A stretch of 64,000 nt of DNA from positions 1,302,001-1,366,000 of the forward strand of contig NZ_CP036403.1 in assembly GCF_004322775.1 (NCBI RefSeq), given 5' to 3'. Positions 36,478 to 48,209 of the stretch are shown here, piece after piece (the stretch's first letter is position 1; the number at the start of each line of letters is the position of its first letter). Position numbers and translations under genes: made by a program. This DNA is from Ornithinimicrobium sufpigmenti (GTDB taxonomy: Bacteria; Actinomycetota; Actinomycetes; Actinomycetales; Dermatophilaceae). The notes beneath the pieces were generated by a model, which was given only the letters and a program-made list of their open reading frames with translations, did no database searches and was not told where the DNA came from.

Positions 36478-36486
36478 TTATCCACA
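36478..36486 (+). promoter_or_regulatory. Consensus DnaA box (TTATCCACA)
   Basis: A perfect DnaA box about 51 bp before the DUF4192 gene, just after the EcsC-like gene. Single box, so more likely a transcriptional control or titration site than an origin. Confidence 0.55.
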
Positions 36487-36536
36487 GATCCTGGACGGAC
36501 CGGTTCCGAGGGCTCGGTCCGCGCCACGCTGAGGTG

Positions 36537-37697
36537 ATGAAGACACCTGAGCTGGCGGGGGGCTCACCCCGGAACGACGAGACCGTCCTGGTACGTGGCA
36601 TCACCCATCTCCTGGCGGTGGTGCCGCACCTCATCGGCTATCTGCCCGGGCGCAGCCTGGTCGTGGTGGCGACCCGGATCGAGAGCACCCGGAGCGGGGT
36701 GCACCGGGGAGGGGTGGTCTTCGCCGCCCGCGTCGACCTCCCACCACCGGCCCACGTGCAGCAGCTGACCCAGGTGCTCGGCGAGCCTCTGCGCCGGCTC
36801 GCCGGTGAGGGCGGGCAGCTCATGCTGCACGTCTTCGGCTACGACCTGCCGACGGGTCCGGACGGGGAGGTGGATGCCGGGTATGTCCAGGCGCTGCTGC
36901 AGGCGCTGGAGACCACCGCCCTGTGGGCCGGGACCGAGCTGCACGACGTCGACCTCGTCCGGGAGGCGGGCCGGCAGCACCGGCGTCTGCTCGTCGCGAC
37001 CCGCCGGACACATGAGCAGTGGCAGCCGGTGCCGGACGCAGCTGACGTGCCCGCCGCCGCCGAGTTCGTGCTGCAGGGCCGGGCGCCGCTCGCCTCTCGC
37101 GAGGAGGTGGCCGCGGCCGTGCGCCGCCGTGACGAGGAGGCCGCCGCCCGGACCGACCTGGCGCTCACCCTGCTGGCGGCGGATCGGGCCAAGCTGGACC
37201 CGGACGCCGCCCTGAGGGCGCTCGGGGCCTGGGTGGTGCACGGCGCCCCGTCACCGACGGCGCGCGAGCGCGCCTGGATCATCGCCGAGCTGCACGACCG
37301 GCAGGTGCGGGACGCCCTCCTGGGGAGGTGGTTGCCGCAGATGTTCGAGGTGCAGGACATCCTCGGTTCCCGCGAGGCGGCGCTGTTCTGCCGTCGGGTG
37401 CCACCCTGGCCACGGGAGGCGCCGGACGCCGCACTGGACCGGTTGCTCGAGCTCGCGGCCAAGGTCCCGTTCGAGCTGGGCGCCCCGGTGCTGACCGTGG
37501 CGGCGTTCCTGGCGTGGGGCCGCGGCCAGGGCACGGTGGCCAACGAGGCGTGCGACCTGGCGCTGGAGGTGGACCCCGACTACCGGATGGCGGTGCTGCT
37601 CCGCGAGTGCCTGGAGCACGGCGTCAAGCCGCCTCGTGCCGCCGCGAACCGTCAGGGGCGCCGCGCGCGACGACGAGGTCCGGGCACGGCCGCCTGA
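36537..37697 (+). CDS. DUF4192 family protein
   Basis: A 386-residue protein of the actinobacterial DUF4192 family. The N-terminal part carries VRGITHLLAVVPHLIGYLPG and SLVVVATRI; the C-terminal ~110 residues are TPR-like helices (LLELAAKVPFELGAPVLTVA, WGRGQGTVANEACDLALEVD). No catalytic motif is seen and function is unknown. ATG 36537 and GTG 36534 are adjacent; the ATG is preferred. A DnaA box lies upstream. Confidence 0.83.
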   Translation: MKTPELAGGSPRNDETVLVRGITHLLAVVPHLIGYLPGRSLVVVATRIESTRSGVHRGGVVFAARVDLPPPAHVQQLTQVLGEPLRRLAGEGGQLMLHVFGYDLPTGPDGEVDAGYVQALLQALETTALWAGTELHDVDLVREAGRQHRRLLVATRRTHEQWQPVPDAADVPAAAEFVLQGRAPLASREEVAAAVRRRDEEAAARTDLALTLLAADRAKLDPDAALRALGAWVVHGAPSPTARERAWIIAELHDRQVRDALLGRWLPQMFEVQDILGSREAALFCRRVPPWPREAPDAALDRLLELAAKVPFELGAPVLTVAAFLAWGRGQGTVANEACDLALEVDPDYRMAVLLRECLEHGVKPPRAAANRQGRRARRRGPGTAA

Positions 37698-37748
37698 CCG
37701 GCCGACCTGCTGCGCGGGAGGTGCCCGCGAAGCCGCTGGGCGGCGGTG

Positions 37749-37754
37749 TAGGGT
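37749..37754 (+). promoter_or_regulatory. Candidate -10 box (TAGGGT) of the usp gene
   Basis: TAGGGT lies 41 bp before the universal-stress-protein start, leaving a short leader with a good ribosome site (GAGGAGGCAG). No clear -35 element. Confidence 0.25.
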
Positions 37755-37795
37755 CGCTGCCAGCAGTGTCGGACGCCCTAGAGGAGGCAGTCTCC

Positions 37796-38203
37796 ATGTC
37801 GGTCATCGTCGGCTACATCCCGACCCGCGAAGGTCGGGCCGCCCTCACCGCCGCGCGCAGCGAGGCGCTCCTGCGCAAGACCAAGCTGGTCGTGGTGAAC
37901 TCCCAGCGCGGGGGACGGGACTTCGACGCGCACCAGGCCCAGCTCTTCGAGGAGGAGCTGCGGCGGGTGCAGCGCGACCTGGACGAGGCCGGGGTGCCCC
38001 ACGAGGTCCGCCAGCTGGTGCGTGGCAACGAGCCGGCGGAGGACCTCATCGAGGTGGCGGAGCAGTCCGACGGTGAGCTGATCGTCATCGGCCTCCGACG
38101 GCGTACCCCGATCGGCAAGCTGATCCTGGGCTCCAACGCGCAGCGGATCCTGCTCGACGCCGTCTGCCCCGTGCTCGCGGTCAAGGCCGGCGAGGACGAC
38201 TGA
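37796..38203 (+). CDS. Universal stress protein (UspA family)
   Basis: A 135-residue single-domain Usp: start MSVIVGYIPTREGRAAL, central helices, and the nucleotide-binding type C-terminal loop GLRRRTPIGKLILGSNAQRI followed by CPVLAVKA. The Gly-2x-Gly-9x-Gly-Ser/Asn pattern is only partly kept, so ATP binding is likely but not certain. GAGGAGG precedes the ATG at 37796. Confidence 0.9.
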   Translation: MSVIVGYIPTREGRAALTAARSEALLRKTKLVVVNSQRGGRDFDAHQAQLFEEELRRVQRDLDEAGVPHEVRQLVRGNEPAEDLIEVAEQSDGELIVIGLRRRTPIGKLILGSNAQRILLDAVCPVLAVKAGEDD

Positions 38204-38243
38204 TCTGTTCGGACGCCGGCTGAGCTTCGGCTCGCCGAGCTTC

Positions 38244-39410
38244 ATGGGGACGAGAATGCGCACACGGATCCAGCTGGTCACGATGGTCGCGGCGGTGGGT
38301 CTGCTGCTCGCCGCGTGCGGGGGCAGCGAGGCCAGTGGCGGTGATGGCGCTGGCGAGGGTCGCGGCGGGTCGGAGGAGCCGGCACCGTCGGGACTCGGTG
38401 TCGGTGCCGACTACTCCGTGCTCGGTGCTCTGGCGGAGTTGCCTCCCGCACCGACGGAGGCCTACACCGTCCAGACCGGTGACCTCGCGACGGCCTCGGA
38501 GCTCGTCGGGCTCGAGGTCCCGACCGAGGCAGATCCGGCGGCCGTGGGTGCCTGGATCGGCCCCCTGACCGGAGCCCCGCAGGAGGACGGCTCGTGGTTG
38601 CCGATCTTCGTGCCCTTCCCGTCGGCCCTCGGCACGCCGCACCAGGTCGCGGAGTTCCACGAGGTGGCTGGCTGGTCGGTGGCGGACGTCGACTCCTTCG
38701 TCGAGCTGACCGACCCGCTCCACCTCAACGCCGTGGTCGTGGGCGGCTTCGCCGACGACGTGCTGGACCACCTGCCGGAGGCGGCGGACGGGGTCCGCAC
38801 CGTGGGGGAGGGCGATGACCTGAGCGTGGACCTGACGCAGGCCACGGCCGTGAGCCACACCGGTCGTCCCGTCCGGCTGGCGCTGGCCGACGGGAAGCTG
38901 GCGGTCGGTCTGCGCACCAGCCAGATCAGCGGGTGGCTGGCCGGCTCCCGGACGACCCTGGCTGACGACGAGCAGGCGGCAACGCTCGCCCGTGCCCTCG
39001 ACGAGATCGGCGTCGTGTCGGCCGTGCTGCACGTCGGCGAGCCGGGTGGCTTCGCCTACCTGCCCGTGCCCACGGCGGACAGGCAGACGGGCCAGCCGGA
39101 GGGACTGCCCGAGCACCCCTTCGACGCGGTCGCGATCGGCTGGCTCATGGAGGAGGACGAGCCCAGGATGGTGCTGGTCTACCACCACCGCAGCAGCGAG
39201 TCGGCGCAGGAGGCGGTGGGCCAGCTCGAGACGTTCCTCGCCGCGGCGCAGACCCACTCCGGTCAGCCACTGTCCGACCTGGTGGAGCTGGTCGACGCGG
39301 GTGCCGACGGGCCGGTGACGGTCGCGACACTGCGCCCCGCCGACCCACGTGCACCCGGCCAGCTCGTCTCGCTGCTGATGAGCCGTGACGTGCCGTTCGT
39401 GCACCAGTAA
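38244..39410 (+). CDS. Predicted lipoprotein, function unknown
   Basis: A 388-residue lipoprotein with a signal peptide ending in the lipobox LLAAC (Cys near residue 25), a Gly/Ser/Glu-rich linker and a large soluble extracytoplasmic domain without cysteines. I recognise no family. The surface domain shows two roughly similar halves (VVVGGFADDVLDHLPEAADG; VLVYHHRSSESAQEAVGQL), which might be a duplication. Starts at ATG 38244; an in-frame ATG follows at 38256. Confidence 0.75.
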   Translation: MGTRMRTRIQLVTMVAAVGLLLAACGGSEASGGDGAGEGRGGSEEPAPSGLGVGADYSVLGALAELPPAPTEAYTVQTGDLATASELVGLEVPTEADPAAVGAWIGPLTGAPQEDGSWLPIFVPFPSALGTPHQVAEFHEVAGWSVADVDSFVELTDPLHLNAVVVGGFADDVLDHLPEAADGVRTVGEGDDLSVDLTQATAVSHTGRPVRLALADGKLAVGLRTSQISGWLAGSRTTLADDEQAATLARALDEIGVVSAVLHVGEPGGFAYLPVPTADRQTGQPEGLPEHPFDAVAIGWLMEEDEPRMVLVYHHRSSESAQEAVGQLETFLAAAQTHSGQPLSDLVELVDAGADGPVTVATLRPADPRAPGQLVSLLMSRDVPFVHQ

Positions 39411-39508
39411 GGAGCCCGAGCTCGGCGGCGCTGACGCTTCGTCTGCGGCGGTCGCACCCTTTTGACCAGCCAGGATTGGACTGTGGGGCGGCCCCGGCCA
39501 GGGGCGGT

Positions 39509-39541
39509 GGAATGTCCCCGGAGGGGGTGGCGTTTTATAAT
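39509..39541 (+). promoter_or_regulatory. Overlapping sigma-R-like and TATAAT promoters of the sigma factor gene
   Basis: GGAAT (39509-39513), 18 bases and GTT (39532-39534) fit the sigma-R pattern. A perfect TATAAT (39536-39541) directly follows and could serve the housekeeping sigma factor. Both would start transcripts about 115 nt before the gene. Confidence 0.6.
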
Positions 39542-39589
39542 GGTGCGAGAGTCAGCCTGCCGACCCGGCAGAACGAGGACACCGCACCC

Positions 39590-39660
39590 ATGACCGACGG
39601 CCTGACCGCGCCCGCCGGTGTGGCCGATCCTCTCCCGCGAGAAATGAGTTGGACATCCCC

Positions 39661-39664
<4 letters not shown>
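39590..39664 (+). CDS. 24-aa leader ORF coupled to the principal sigma factor gene
   Basis: An ORF of 24 codons starts at an ATG preceded by GAGGAC and ends with a TGA that overlaps the GTG start of the sigma factor gene (GTGA). It encodes [14 protein letters not shown] and ten further residues. The arrangement suggests translational coupling or regulation. No homologue recognised. Confidence 0.45.
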
Positions 39665-41403
<1,739 letters not shown>

Positions 41404-41435
41404 CGACCGGCCGAGGAAGGGCAGGAGGGGTGGGT

Positions 41436-41951
41436 ATGCCGTCGGCGCCCGCGCCGTTCACCGTGGTGCAGGTCCGCGAGGAGGACTGGCAGTCCTACCG
41501 CGACCTGCGCCTGGAGATGCTGCTCGACGCCCCCGAGTCGTTCTGGACCCGGTATGACCAGATCGCCGACCGGGGCGAGGAGCAGTGGCGCCACGCGGTG
41601 GCGAGCGCCACGACCCTGCAGGCCGTCGGCGAGGAGGGCCGCCCCCTGGGCACCCTCACCGTCGACCGCCCACGCGTGGACGCCGGCCTGCCAGGGACCG
41701 TCTTCGTGCTGGGCGTCTACGTCCGCCCGGAGGCCCGAGGCCGCGGCGTGGGGGACCAGCTGCTGCGGACGGCCGAGCAGGTGGCCGTCGAGCAGCTCGG
41801 CGCCCGGCGTCTCCTGCTGCACGTGAGCGAGCTCAACGAGCCGGCCCTGGCCCTCTACGCGCGTCACGGTTATCGGCCCACCGGTGAGTCGATCGCGCAC
41901 CCGCGGCTGGCCGGGGTGCGTGAGCTGGAGCTGGCCAAGCTGCTGAGCTGA
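41436..41951 (+). CDS. GNAT family N-acetyltransferase
   Basis: A 171-residue acetyltransferase with the GNAT fold: strand VFVLGVYVRPEARGRGVGDQLL carries the acetyl-CoA loop (Arg-Gly-Arg-Gly-Val-Gly), followed by LLLHVSELNEPALALYARHGY. The substrate is unknown. ATG 41436 is chosen because GGAGG lies 7 bases before it; a GTG at 41430 overlaps that site. Confidence 0.9.
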   Translation: MPSAPAPFTVVQVREEDWQSYRDLRLEMLLDAPESFWTRYDQIADRGEEQWRHAVASATTLQAVGEEGRPLGTLTVDRPRVDAGLPGTVFVLGVYVRPEARGRGVGDQLLRTAEQVAVEQLGARRLLLHVSELNEPALALYARHGYRPTGESIAHPRLAGVRELELAKLLS

Positions 41952-41957
41952 CGCCGC

Positions 41958-42428
41958 TCAACCTTCCGGGCCCGGACGCGCCCGCCCCGCCTTGATCTGG
42001 GCCCGCTGCCGCTTGGCCTCCATGCGGCGTCGCTGCGACCCACGGGTCGGCCTGGTGGCGCGCCGGGCGGGGGCCGGGGGTGCGAGCGCCTCGCGCAGCA
42101 GGGCGGCCAACCGCTCACGAGCCGCCCGGCGGTTGCGCCGCTGCGAGCGGTGCTCGCTCGCGACGACCCGCACCCGCCCGCCCACCAGGTGCGCCGCCAA
42201 GCCGCTCGTCGCGCGCGCCCGCTGGGTAGGGGTCAGGGCCTGGGACGTCTCCGGGTCCCACCACAGCTCCACCCGGCTGTCGGTGGTGTTGACACCCTGC
42301 CCGCCCGGTCCGCCGGCGCGGCTGAACGTCTCCTCCAGCTCCGCCGCAGGCACGACGAGGCCCCGGGGCAGCCCCGGCCCCGGCGGCACCACCAGGTCGA
42401 GCTCACCGGCCGGCCTACCCTCACGCAT
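41958..42428 (-). CDS. arfB: Peptidyl-tRNA hydrolase ArfB (YaeJ-like)
   Basis: A 156-residue stop-codon-independent release factor that frees stalled ribosomes. It has the class I release factor core with the GGQ motif in RAGGPGGQGVNTTDSRVEL near residues 36-54 and a very basic C-terminal tail (RRMEAKRQRAQIKAGRARPG) that enters the mRNA channel in E. coli ArfB. Length suits ArfB, much shorter than RF1/RF2. Convergent with the GNAT gene. Confidence 0.92.
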   Translation of the reverse strand: MREGRPAGELDLVVPPGPGLPRGLVVPAAELEETFSRAGGPGGQGVNTTDSRVELWWDPETSQALTPTQRARATSGLAAHLVGGRVRVVASEHRSQRRNRRAARERLAALLREALAPPAPARRATRPTRGSQRRRMEAKRQRAQIKAGRARPGPEG

Positions 42429-42446
42429 GGCAGCCGGGCCGCGGGA

Positions 42447-44894
42447 TCAGCGGCGCCACGTCCGGGCCCGCAGCTGGGCGAACCAGTCGGCGATGCCCGC
42501 CAGCCCGCTCCCGGGGAGGAGGGCGGCGTTGGCCCGGACGTTCCAGGGGGAGGCCTGCCGCACCCCGTCCACGACGACCTGCACGTCCTTCCCCATCCGT
42601 TCGGCGTCACCCTCGGACAGGGTACCGACCGGGGCGTAGCGGCTGCGCTCCAGGGTCGCGGTGGCCCGACGCAGGGCGTCCTGGGCGGGGGAGACCAGCA
42701 CGGTGCGCTGCTCGTAGTAGCCGCGCATCACCCGTGGGCTGCGGGCCGGCGGTTCGTCGACGCCGAGGTCGGCCAACGACCGGGTCAGGACCCGCCAGTG
42801 ACCCTCGACGCGCTCCGCGGGGTCGCGGGCGTGGCGCAGGCCGCGCTCGCGGTCGTGCCGCCCCACCAGCGGCACGACCGTCATCAGCAGGGCCAGCACC
42901 AGCACCAGGCCGAGAAGGGTGGCGATCGTCGGCAGCAGGCGGCGCAGGTCGTCCGTCCAGCTGTCCGCCGGGGGTGCCGCCGCCTCCGTGGGCTCGGGCA
43001 GCTCGGGGACCGGCTCGGGGGCCGGCTCGGCCGTCGCGGGTGCCTGGTCAGTGTCGACGGAGGCTCGGGTCCAGGGCGGGATCGAGCTCACCCGGGCACC
43101 CGGCGTGGGCTCGAACCGGGTCCAGCCCATCCCGCTGATCCACAGCTCGGGCCAGGTGTGCGCGTCGGCGACGACCACGGTCCTGGAGCCGTCGTTCTGC
43201 CGGGTGCCGGGCAGGAAGCCGACCGCCATCCGGGCGGGGATCCCCTCGTGCCGGGCCATCATCACCATCGTCTGCGCGAACTGCACGCAGTAGCCACGGC
43301 GCGAGGCGATGAAGGCGCTGATCGGGTCCGAGGCCCCGACCTCCGCCGCGGGCGTGAGCTCGAGGGAGTAGGTGTAGGCCCCCGGCTGGCGGAAGTGGTT
43401 CTGCATGAGGATCGCGGCCTGCAGGGTGTTCTCCTCCGTGCCCACCACCTGCTCGCTCAGCGCCGCGATCGCGTCGGCCGAGGACGGGTCCACCGCCAGC
43501 AGGTCGGCCGAGAAGTCCCCGGGGTCGGCGGGGACCGAGCCGACGTGGCCCGGCAGCTGTGCACCCGGCGTGGGTGCCTGGTACATCGCCGTGTAGCGCG
43601 GCGCGCGGCCCTGCAGCACCGCCGTGGAGTCGGCGGTGTCGAAGCGGTAGTCACCGCCGCTGCTCAGCTCCAGCCCGACCAGCGGCGCGGGTGCGGCGAG
43701 GTGCGGAGGGGCGAGCTGGTTCTCCAGCACCTGGGTCTGGTACGTGGACACCTCGACGTCGTCGGCCACGCCGGAAGGCCGCGGCAGCGGAGAGTTCAAC
43801 GGCAACAGGTCGGCGGAGAGTCGCTCCGGCGCCTGCCAGCGACCGTCGGCGAACCGTTCGGTGGCGGTCACCCGCAGCGGCTCCACGGTGGTTCCGGTCG
43901 TGCGGTAGCGCAGCACGGGTGCCTGCGACTGGTTGCGCAGGTCCTGGGAGGGGTCCATGGTCTCGGTGAAGGCCACCTCGCCGGAGGGGTCGCCACCGAC
44001 GGTCCGGGCGTCGGGGTTGCGCGCCAGCCCTCCGCCGAAGAAGGTGGGGGGCAGGTGGGGCAGGGCGCTGGCGCCGAGGATGGCCACGACGAGCGTGCTG
44101 GCGCCGAGCACCTGCGCCAGCCCCCGCAGGCTGCGCGGACCGGTGGACACGTCCTGGCCGCCGCGGGACTCCTGCCGGTTGGGCGAGGACCAGCCGCTGG
44201 TCACCCGGTGGCTCTGCTGGGCCAGCATCACCAGCCACAGCAGCCCGACCGCGAGGAAGTACCACGGCTCCATCGCCCGGCCGGTGTTCGACACCGAGAC
44301 CAGGAAGCCCGCGGCCAGCGGGATCCCTGCGCTCGCCGGTGCCCGCCCGGTGACCGCCATCGAGTCCACCGAGACCGCGGTGAGCGTGAGCACCGAGACC
44401 ACGAGGAAGGAGACGCCCTCCGTGGTCGGGGCCGGTGCGGCATACGTCTGCAGCACGGTGCCGGCCTGCTGCAGCAGGCCGCCGACCCGGTCCAAGGTGT
44501 CCGAGGTGGGGACCAGGCCCCGCCAGAGGGTCTCGCGCAGGTAGACCGCGCACACCCCGCCGATGCCGAGCAGCAGCTGCCCCAGCGCCACCAGGCTGGG
44601 CGGCACGTCCAGCGTGCGCATCACCGCCCCGCTGACCGCGACCAGCGCGACGAGCGCGATCGCGGGCAGCATCCAGGTGTCCTCGCGCAGCAGGCCGGTG
44701 AGTGGCCAGGCGACCGCCAGCGTGGCCAGGGCCGCGACCAGGCCCTCGGCCCACATGCCGCGCGCGAAGGCGTCCTGGTCGGGCAGCAGCGCACGCCCTG
44801 GCCCTGGGCGTGGTGGCTTCGAGCGCCGGGGCTGCGGCGGCCCGGGCGTCGGCGACGGTGGGGTCTGGGTGGGCGGGGGCAGCGTCCAGGTCAT
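42447..44894 (-). CDS. Membrane transglutaminase-like protein (DUF3488/TgpA type)
   Basis: An 815-residue membrane protein with about six N-terminal helices (residues ~50-300), an extracytoplasmic domain and a transglutaminase core whose Cys (RRGYCVQFAQ, near 536) and His (VVADAHTWPELW, near 579) are intact. A last membrane helix (about 654-677) precedes a cytoplasmic DUF4129-like tail. It overlaps the DUF58 gene by ATGA and forms the MoxR-DUF58-transglutaminase trio common in actinobacteria. The trio probably matures or crosslinks surface proteins; the substrate is unknown. Confidence 0.92.
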   Translation of the reverse strand: MTWTLPPPTQTPPSPTPGPPQPRRSKPPRPGPGRALLPDQDAFARGMWAEGLVAALATLAVAWPLTGLLREDTWMLPAIALVALVAVSGAVMRTLDVPPSLVALGQLLLGIGGVCAVYLRETLWRGLVPTSDTLDRVGGLLQQAGTVLQTYAAPAPTTEGVSFLVVSVLTLTAVSVDSMAVTGRAPASAGIPLAAGFLVSVSNTGRAMEPWYFLAVGLLWLVMLAQQSHRVTSGWSSPNRQESRGGQDVSTGPRSLRGLAQVLGASTLVVAILGASALPHLPPTFFGGGLARNPDARTVGGDPSGEVAFTETMDPSQDLRNQSQAPVLRYRTTGTTVEPLRVTATERFADGRWQAPERLSADLLPLNSPLPRPSGVADDVEVSTYQTQVLENQLAPPHLAAPAPLVGLELSSGGDYRFDTADSTAVLQGRAPRYTAMYQAPTPGAQLPGHVGSVPADPGDFSADLLAVDPSSADAIAALSEQVVGTEENTLQAAILMQNHFRQPGAYTYSLELTPAAEVGASDPISAFIASRRGYCVQFAQTMVMMARHEGIPARMAVGFLPGTRQNDGSRTVVVADAHTWPELWISGMGWTRFEPTPGARVSSIPPWTRASVDTDQAPATAEPAPEPVPELPEPTEAAAPPADSWTDDLRRLLPTIATLLGLVLVLALLMTVVPLVGRHDRERGLRHARDPAERVEGHWRVLTRSLADLGVDEPPARSPRVMRGYYEQRTVLVSPAQDALRRATATLERSRYAPVGTLSEGDAERMGKDVQVVVDGVRQASPWNVRANAALLPGSGLAGIADWFAQLRARTWRR

Positions 44895-46180
44895 GCCGAC
44901 CGCCCGACCTGTGCGGACTCGCCCAGCGCCGCCCACGCCTGGGGAAGCTCGGTATGCGGTCCGCACTCCACCGTGCGCCAGCCCGCCTGGGCGAGCGCCC
45001 CCGCCGCCCCGACGCCTCCGGCGCTGCCGCGAGTGTCCTCACCTCCGCCGGCCCGGTCGCCGGCGCGGGCGGTGCTGCCGAAGCGCGAGGGGTCCAGGAC
45101 GAACGCCAGGGCGCGCGAGCCGGGCTGGCGGATCGAGGCCAGCGCCCGCAGGTCCTCCTCGTCGTGCGCGACCACGGCGGCGACCACCAGGACACCACCG
45201 GCGGCGAAGGGGGCGGCGACCGCGGCCAGCCGGGCCAGCCGGGCATCCCGCTCCGGCGTGGCCCGGGCCAGGATGGTCAGCGCCTGGTCCAGCTCCACCG
45301 GGTGGTCGGCCGAACCCTCCCGGACCGTGCTGTCGGTGAGCAGGTGGATCACGAAACCCTGAGGCTCCAGGTGCTGGGCCACCGACGCGACCGCCGAGAC
45401 CGCCCACTCGTAGGAGGCCCGGACGCCGCTGCCGGGGTGGGCCCGTTCGCGGGAGTCGAGCAGGAGCACCGCGCGCCGCCGCGCGGGGCGGTCCTCCTGG
45501 CGCACCATGAGCTCGCCGCGGTGGGCGGTGGCCGGCCAGTGCACCCGGCGCAGCTCGTCGCCGTCGCGGTAGGTGCGGATGCTGACGTCGTCCTCGCCGT
45601 GCAGGGCGATCATCTGCGGCATCTCTCCCTCGCTGCCGCGCGAGGTGCCCCGGACGCGACCTTCGCCAAGGTGGTGGGTGCGGGGGAGGACGAGCACCTC
45701 CGAGCGCGAGGACAGCTGCAGGGTGAGGAAGGTCAGCCCGAACGGGTCGCGCTGCCGCAGCACCACCGGGCCCAGCACGTAGGCCCCCCGGTGCCGGGAG
45801 CGCACGGTGTAGCGCAGCCGCCGGTGCTCGCCCGGGTCCATCCGGGGCAGGACGAACCGGGGCCGGTCGCCCAGCTGGTAGTCCAGGTGCTCCTCGGCCA
45901 GGTAGACGGGAGTCCGGCGCCTGCCGACGTTGGTGAAGTGGGTCTCGACGGCACCACGCTCGTCGGGGATCAGCCGTCCCGGGTCGGCCTCGCGGCGGAC
46001 CTGGATGCGCGGGCTGCGGCGGGGCATGAGGAGCAGGGCGAGGACGGGCAGCGCCGCCAGCAGGACGCCGATCCGGGTGATGTCCTCATACCCGAGCAGC
46101 ACGCCGGCGGCAGCGGTGACCAGCCCCAGGACGAGGAAGACCCGTCCCCGGCTGGTCAGCATCTTCCACGGCGAGCGCAT
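44891..46180 (-). CDS. DUF58 domain protein
   Basis: A 429-residue protein with two N-terminal membrane helices (about 10-50) and a C-terminal DUF58 domain, a von Willebrand A-like fold ([20 protein letters not shown] with the typical Arg-x-Tyr block, then [10 protein letters not shown]). It is the partner of MoxR ATPases. Starts 13 bp after moxR and overlaps the transglutaminase gene. Confidence 0.92.
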   Translation of the reverse strand: MRSPWKMLTSRGRVFLVLGLVTAAAGVLLGYEDITRIGVLLAALPVLALLLMPRRSPRIQVRREADPGRLIPDERGAVETHFTNVGRRRTPVYLAEEHLDYQLGDRPRFVLPRMDPGEHRRLRYTVRSRHRGAYVLGPVVLRQRDPFGLTFLTLQLSSRSEVLVLPRTHHLGEGRVRGTSRGSEGEMPQMIALHGEDDVSIRTYRDGDELRRVHWPATAHRGELMVRQEDRPARRRAVLLLDSRERAHPGSGVRASYEWAVSAVASVAQHLEPQGFVIHLLTDSTVREGSADHPVELDQALTILARATPERDARLARLAAVAAPFAAGGVLVVAAVVAHDEEDLRALASIRQPGSRALAFVLDPSRFGSTARAGDRAGGGEDTRGSAGGVGAAGALAQAGWRTVECGPHTELPQAWAALGESAQVGRSA

Positions 46181-46193
46181 GGCGGGCTCTGGC

Positions 46194-47171
<978 letters not shown>

Positions 47172-47528
47172 GTGCGAAGTGTGCCAAACCCGGCTGACGG
47201 TCGCTGCATCCTGACCGAAACTTCCCCTCCTCCACTTCCCCCCACCACGCCGCTCCACCTCCCACCACTGCGGTGCTGCCGGAGCGCTGACCTGCACCTT
47301 CTGAGTCCGGTATGGCGTCCCGCGGGCGGGCCAGCGTCCGCACGCCAACCCGGCTCGCCCCATCTCCTCCACCTTTCCCTCACGGTGCTGCCGGGCCCTG
47401 ACCTGCGAGATCGGTCGGCATACCGGCAGAATGGCGCGTCAGCGGTGGTGCGAGGGGAGCAAAGTGGAGTAAAGTGGGGCAATCTGGAGAAGGCAGGCCC
47501 GTACACCGAGTCGAAGGGGGTGGTCCGA
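47172..47528. other. 357-bp intergenic region between moxR and mraZ
   Basis: It holds the divergent promoters. On the moxR side, CACACT (47178-47183, minus strand) lies 6 bases before the moxR ATG. On the mraZ side, a weak -10-like CAGAAT (47427-47432) precedes the three MraZ boxes. Two imperfect direct repeats beginning GGTGCTGCCGG and containing CTGACCTGC lie near 47273-47295 and 47383-47408. No gene seen. Confidence 0.5.
47461..47490 (+). promoter_or_regulatory. MraZ operator: three 10-bp direct repeats
   Basis: Three adjacent 10-mers, AAAGTGGAGT, AAAGTGGGGC and AATCTGGAGA, match the AAAGTGG-N3 repeat recognised by MraZ. They lie 39-68 bp before the mraZ start, the expected place for autoregulation of the dcw operon. 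Confidence 0.8.
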
Positions 47529-47963
47529 GTGCTCTTCCTCGGCACCTACACGCCCCGCCTCGACGACAAGGGACGGATGTTCCTGCCGGCCAAGTTCCGC
47601 CGCGCCCTCGAGGACGGCCTGGTGATCACCCGCGGGCAGGAACGCTGCCTCTACGTCTTCTCCCGTGAGGAGTTCGAGCGGATCACCACCCAGTGGCACA
47701 GCAGCCCGACCACCTCCCGTGCGGTGCGCGACTACCAGCGCGTCTTCCTCTCCGGCGCCTCCGACGAGGCACCGGACAAGCAGGGCCGACTCACCATCCC
47801 GCAGATCCTGCGCGAGTATGCCGGGCTGCAGACCGAGTGCACCGTCATCGGGGCCGGCAACCGCGTCGAGGTCTGGGACTCGGCCGCCTGGGACGCCTAC
47901 CTGGAGCAGACCGAGCAGTCCTTCGCCGAGCAGTCGGAGGAGGTGGTCCCCGGGCTGATGTGA
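47529..47963 (+). CDS. mraZ: Transcriptional regulator MraZ
   Basis: A 144-residue MraZ with two SpoVT-AbrB-like repeats: [20 protein letters not shown] near the N-terminus and [20 protein letters not shown] in the middle, each with the DxKGR/DKQGR motif. MraZ binds repeats before its own gene and tunes the dcw operon. GTG 47529 is chosen as it directly precedes the conserved LFLGTYTP and follows AAGGGGG. Confidence 0.95.
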   Translation: MLFLGTYTPRLDDKGRMFLPAKFRRALEDGLVITRGQERCLYVFSREEFERITTQWHSSPTTSRAVRDYQRVFLSGASDEAPDKQGRLTIPQILREYAGLQTECTVIGAGNRVEVWDSAAWDAYLEQTEQSFAEQSEEVVPGLM

Positions 47964-48157
47964 GCCGGAGGCGAGCCGGAGGCGATCCGTGCCCGACCCC
48001 GCCCCGACCCTGGCCTCTCCCCGTCCGTCCCGCACCCAGGCTCCACTTCCCCGGAGCCTGGTCGCGGAACCGCAGCTCCCGACCCGACTTCCCCCGGGCC
48101 GGGCGCCACGACGGACGGTGGGGGACCAGGGTCCGGGCGGCCAGGTCGAGGATCGCG

Positions 48158-48197
48158 AGGCATCACCAGCGTCACCAGGCATCACCAGGCATCACCG
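48158..48197 (+). repeat. 10-bp tandem repeat in the mraZ-rsmH gap
   Basis: The unit AGGCATCACC appears three times, with a degenerate AGCGTCACC copy after the first, directly before the rsmH ribosome site. Function unknown; may affect mRNA folding. Confidence 0.7.
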
Positions 48198-48209
48198 GGG
48201 ACAGGACCC

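Noticed and set aside
36478..36486. Replication origin
   Set aside because: A single DnaA box without dnaA, dnaN or an AT-rich region.
39429..39464. Terminator after the lipoprotein gene
   Set aside because: Stem of 8 bp with a mismatch and the TTTT run lies 11 bases away; not convincing.
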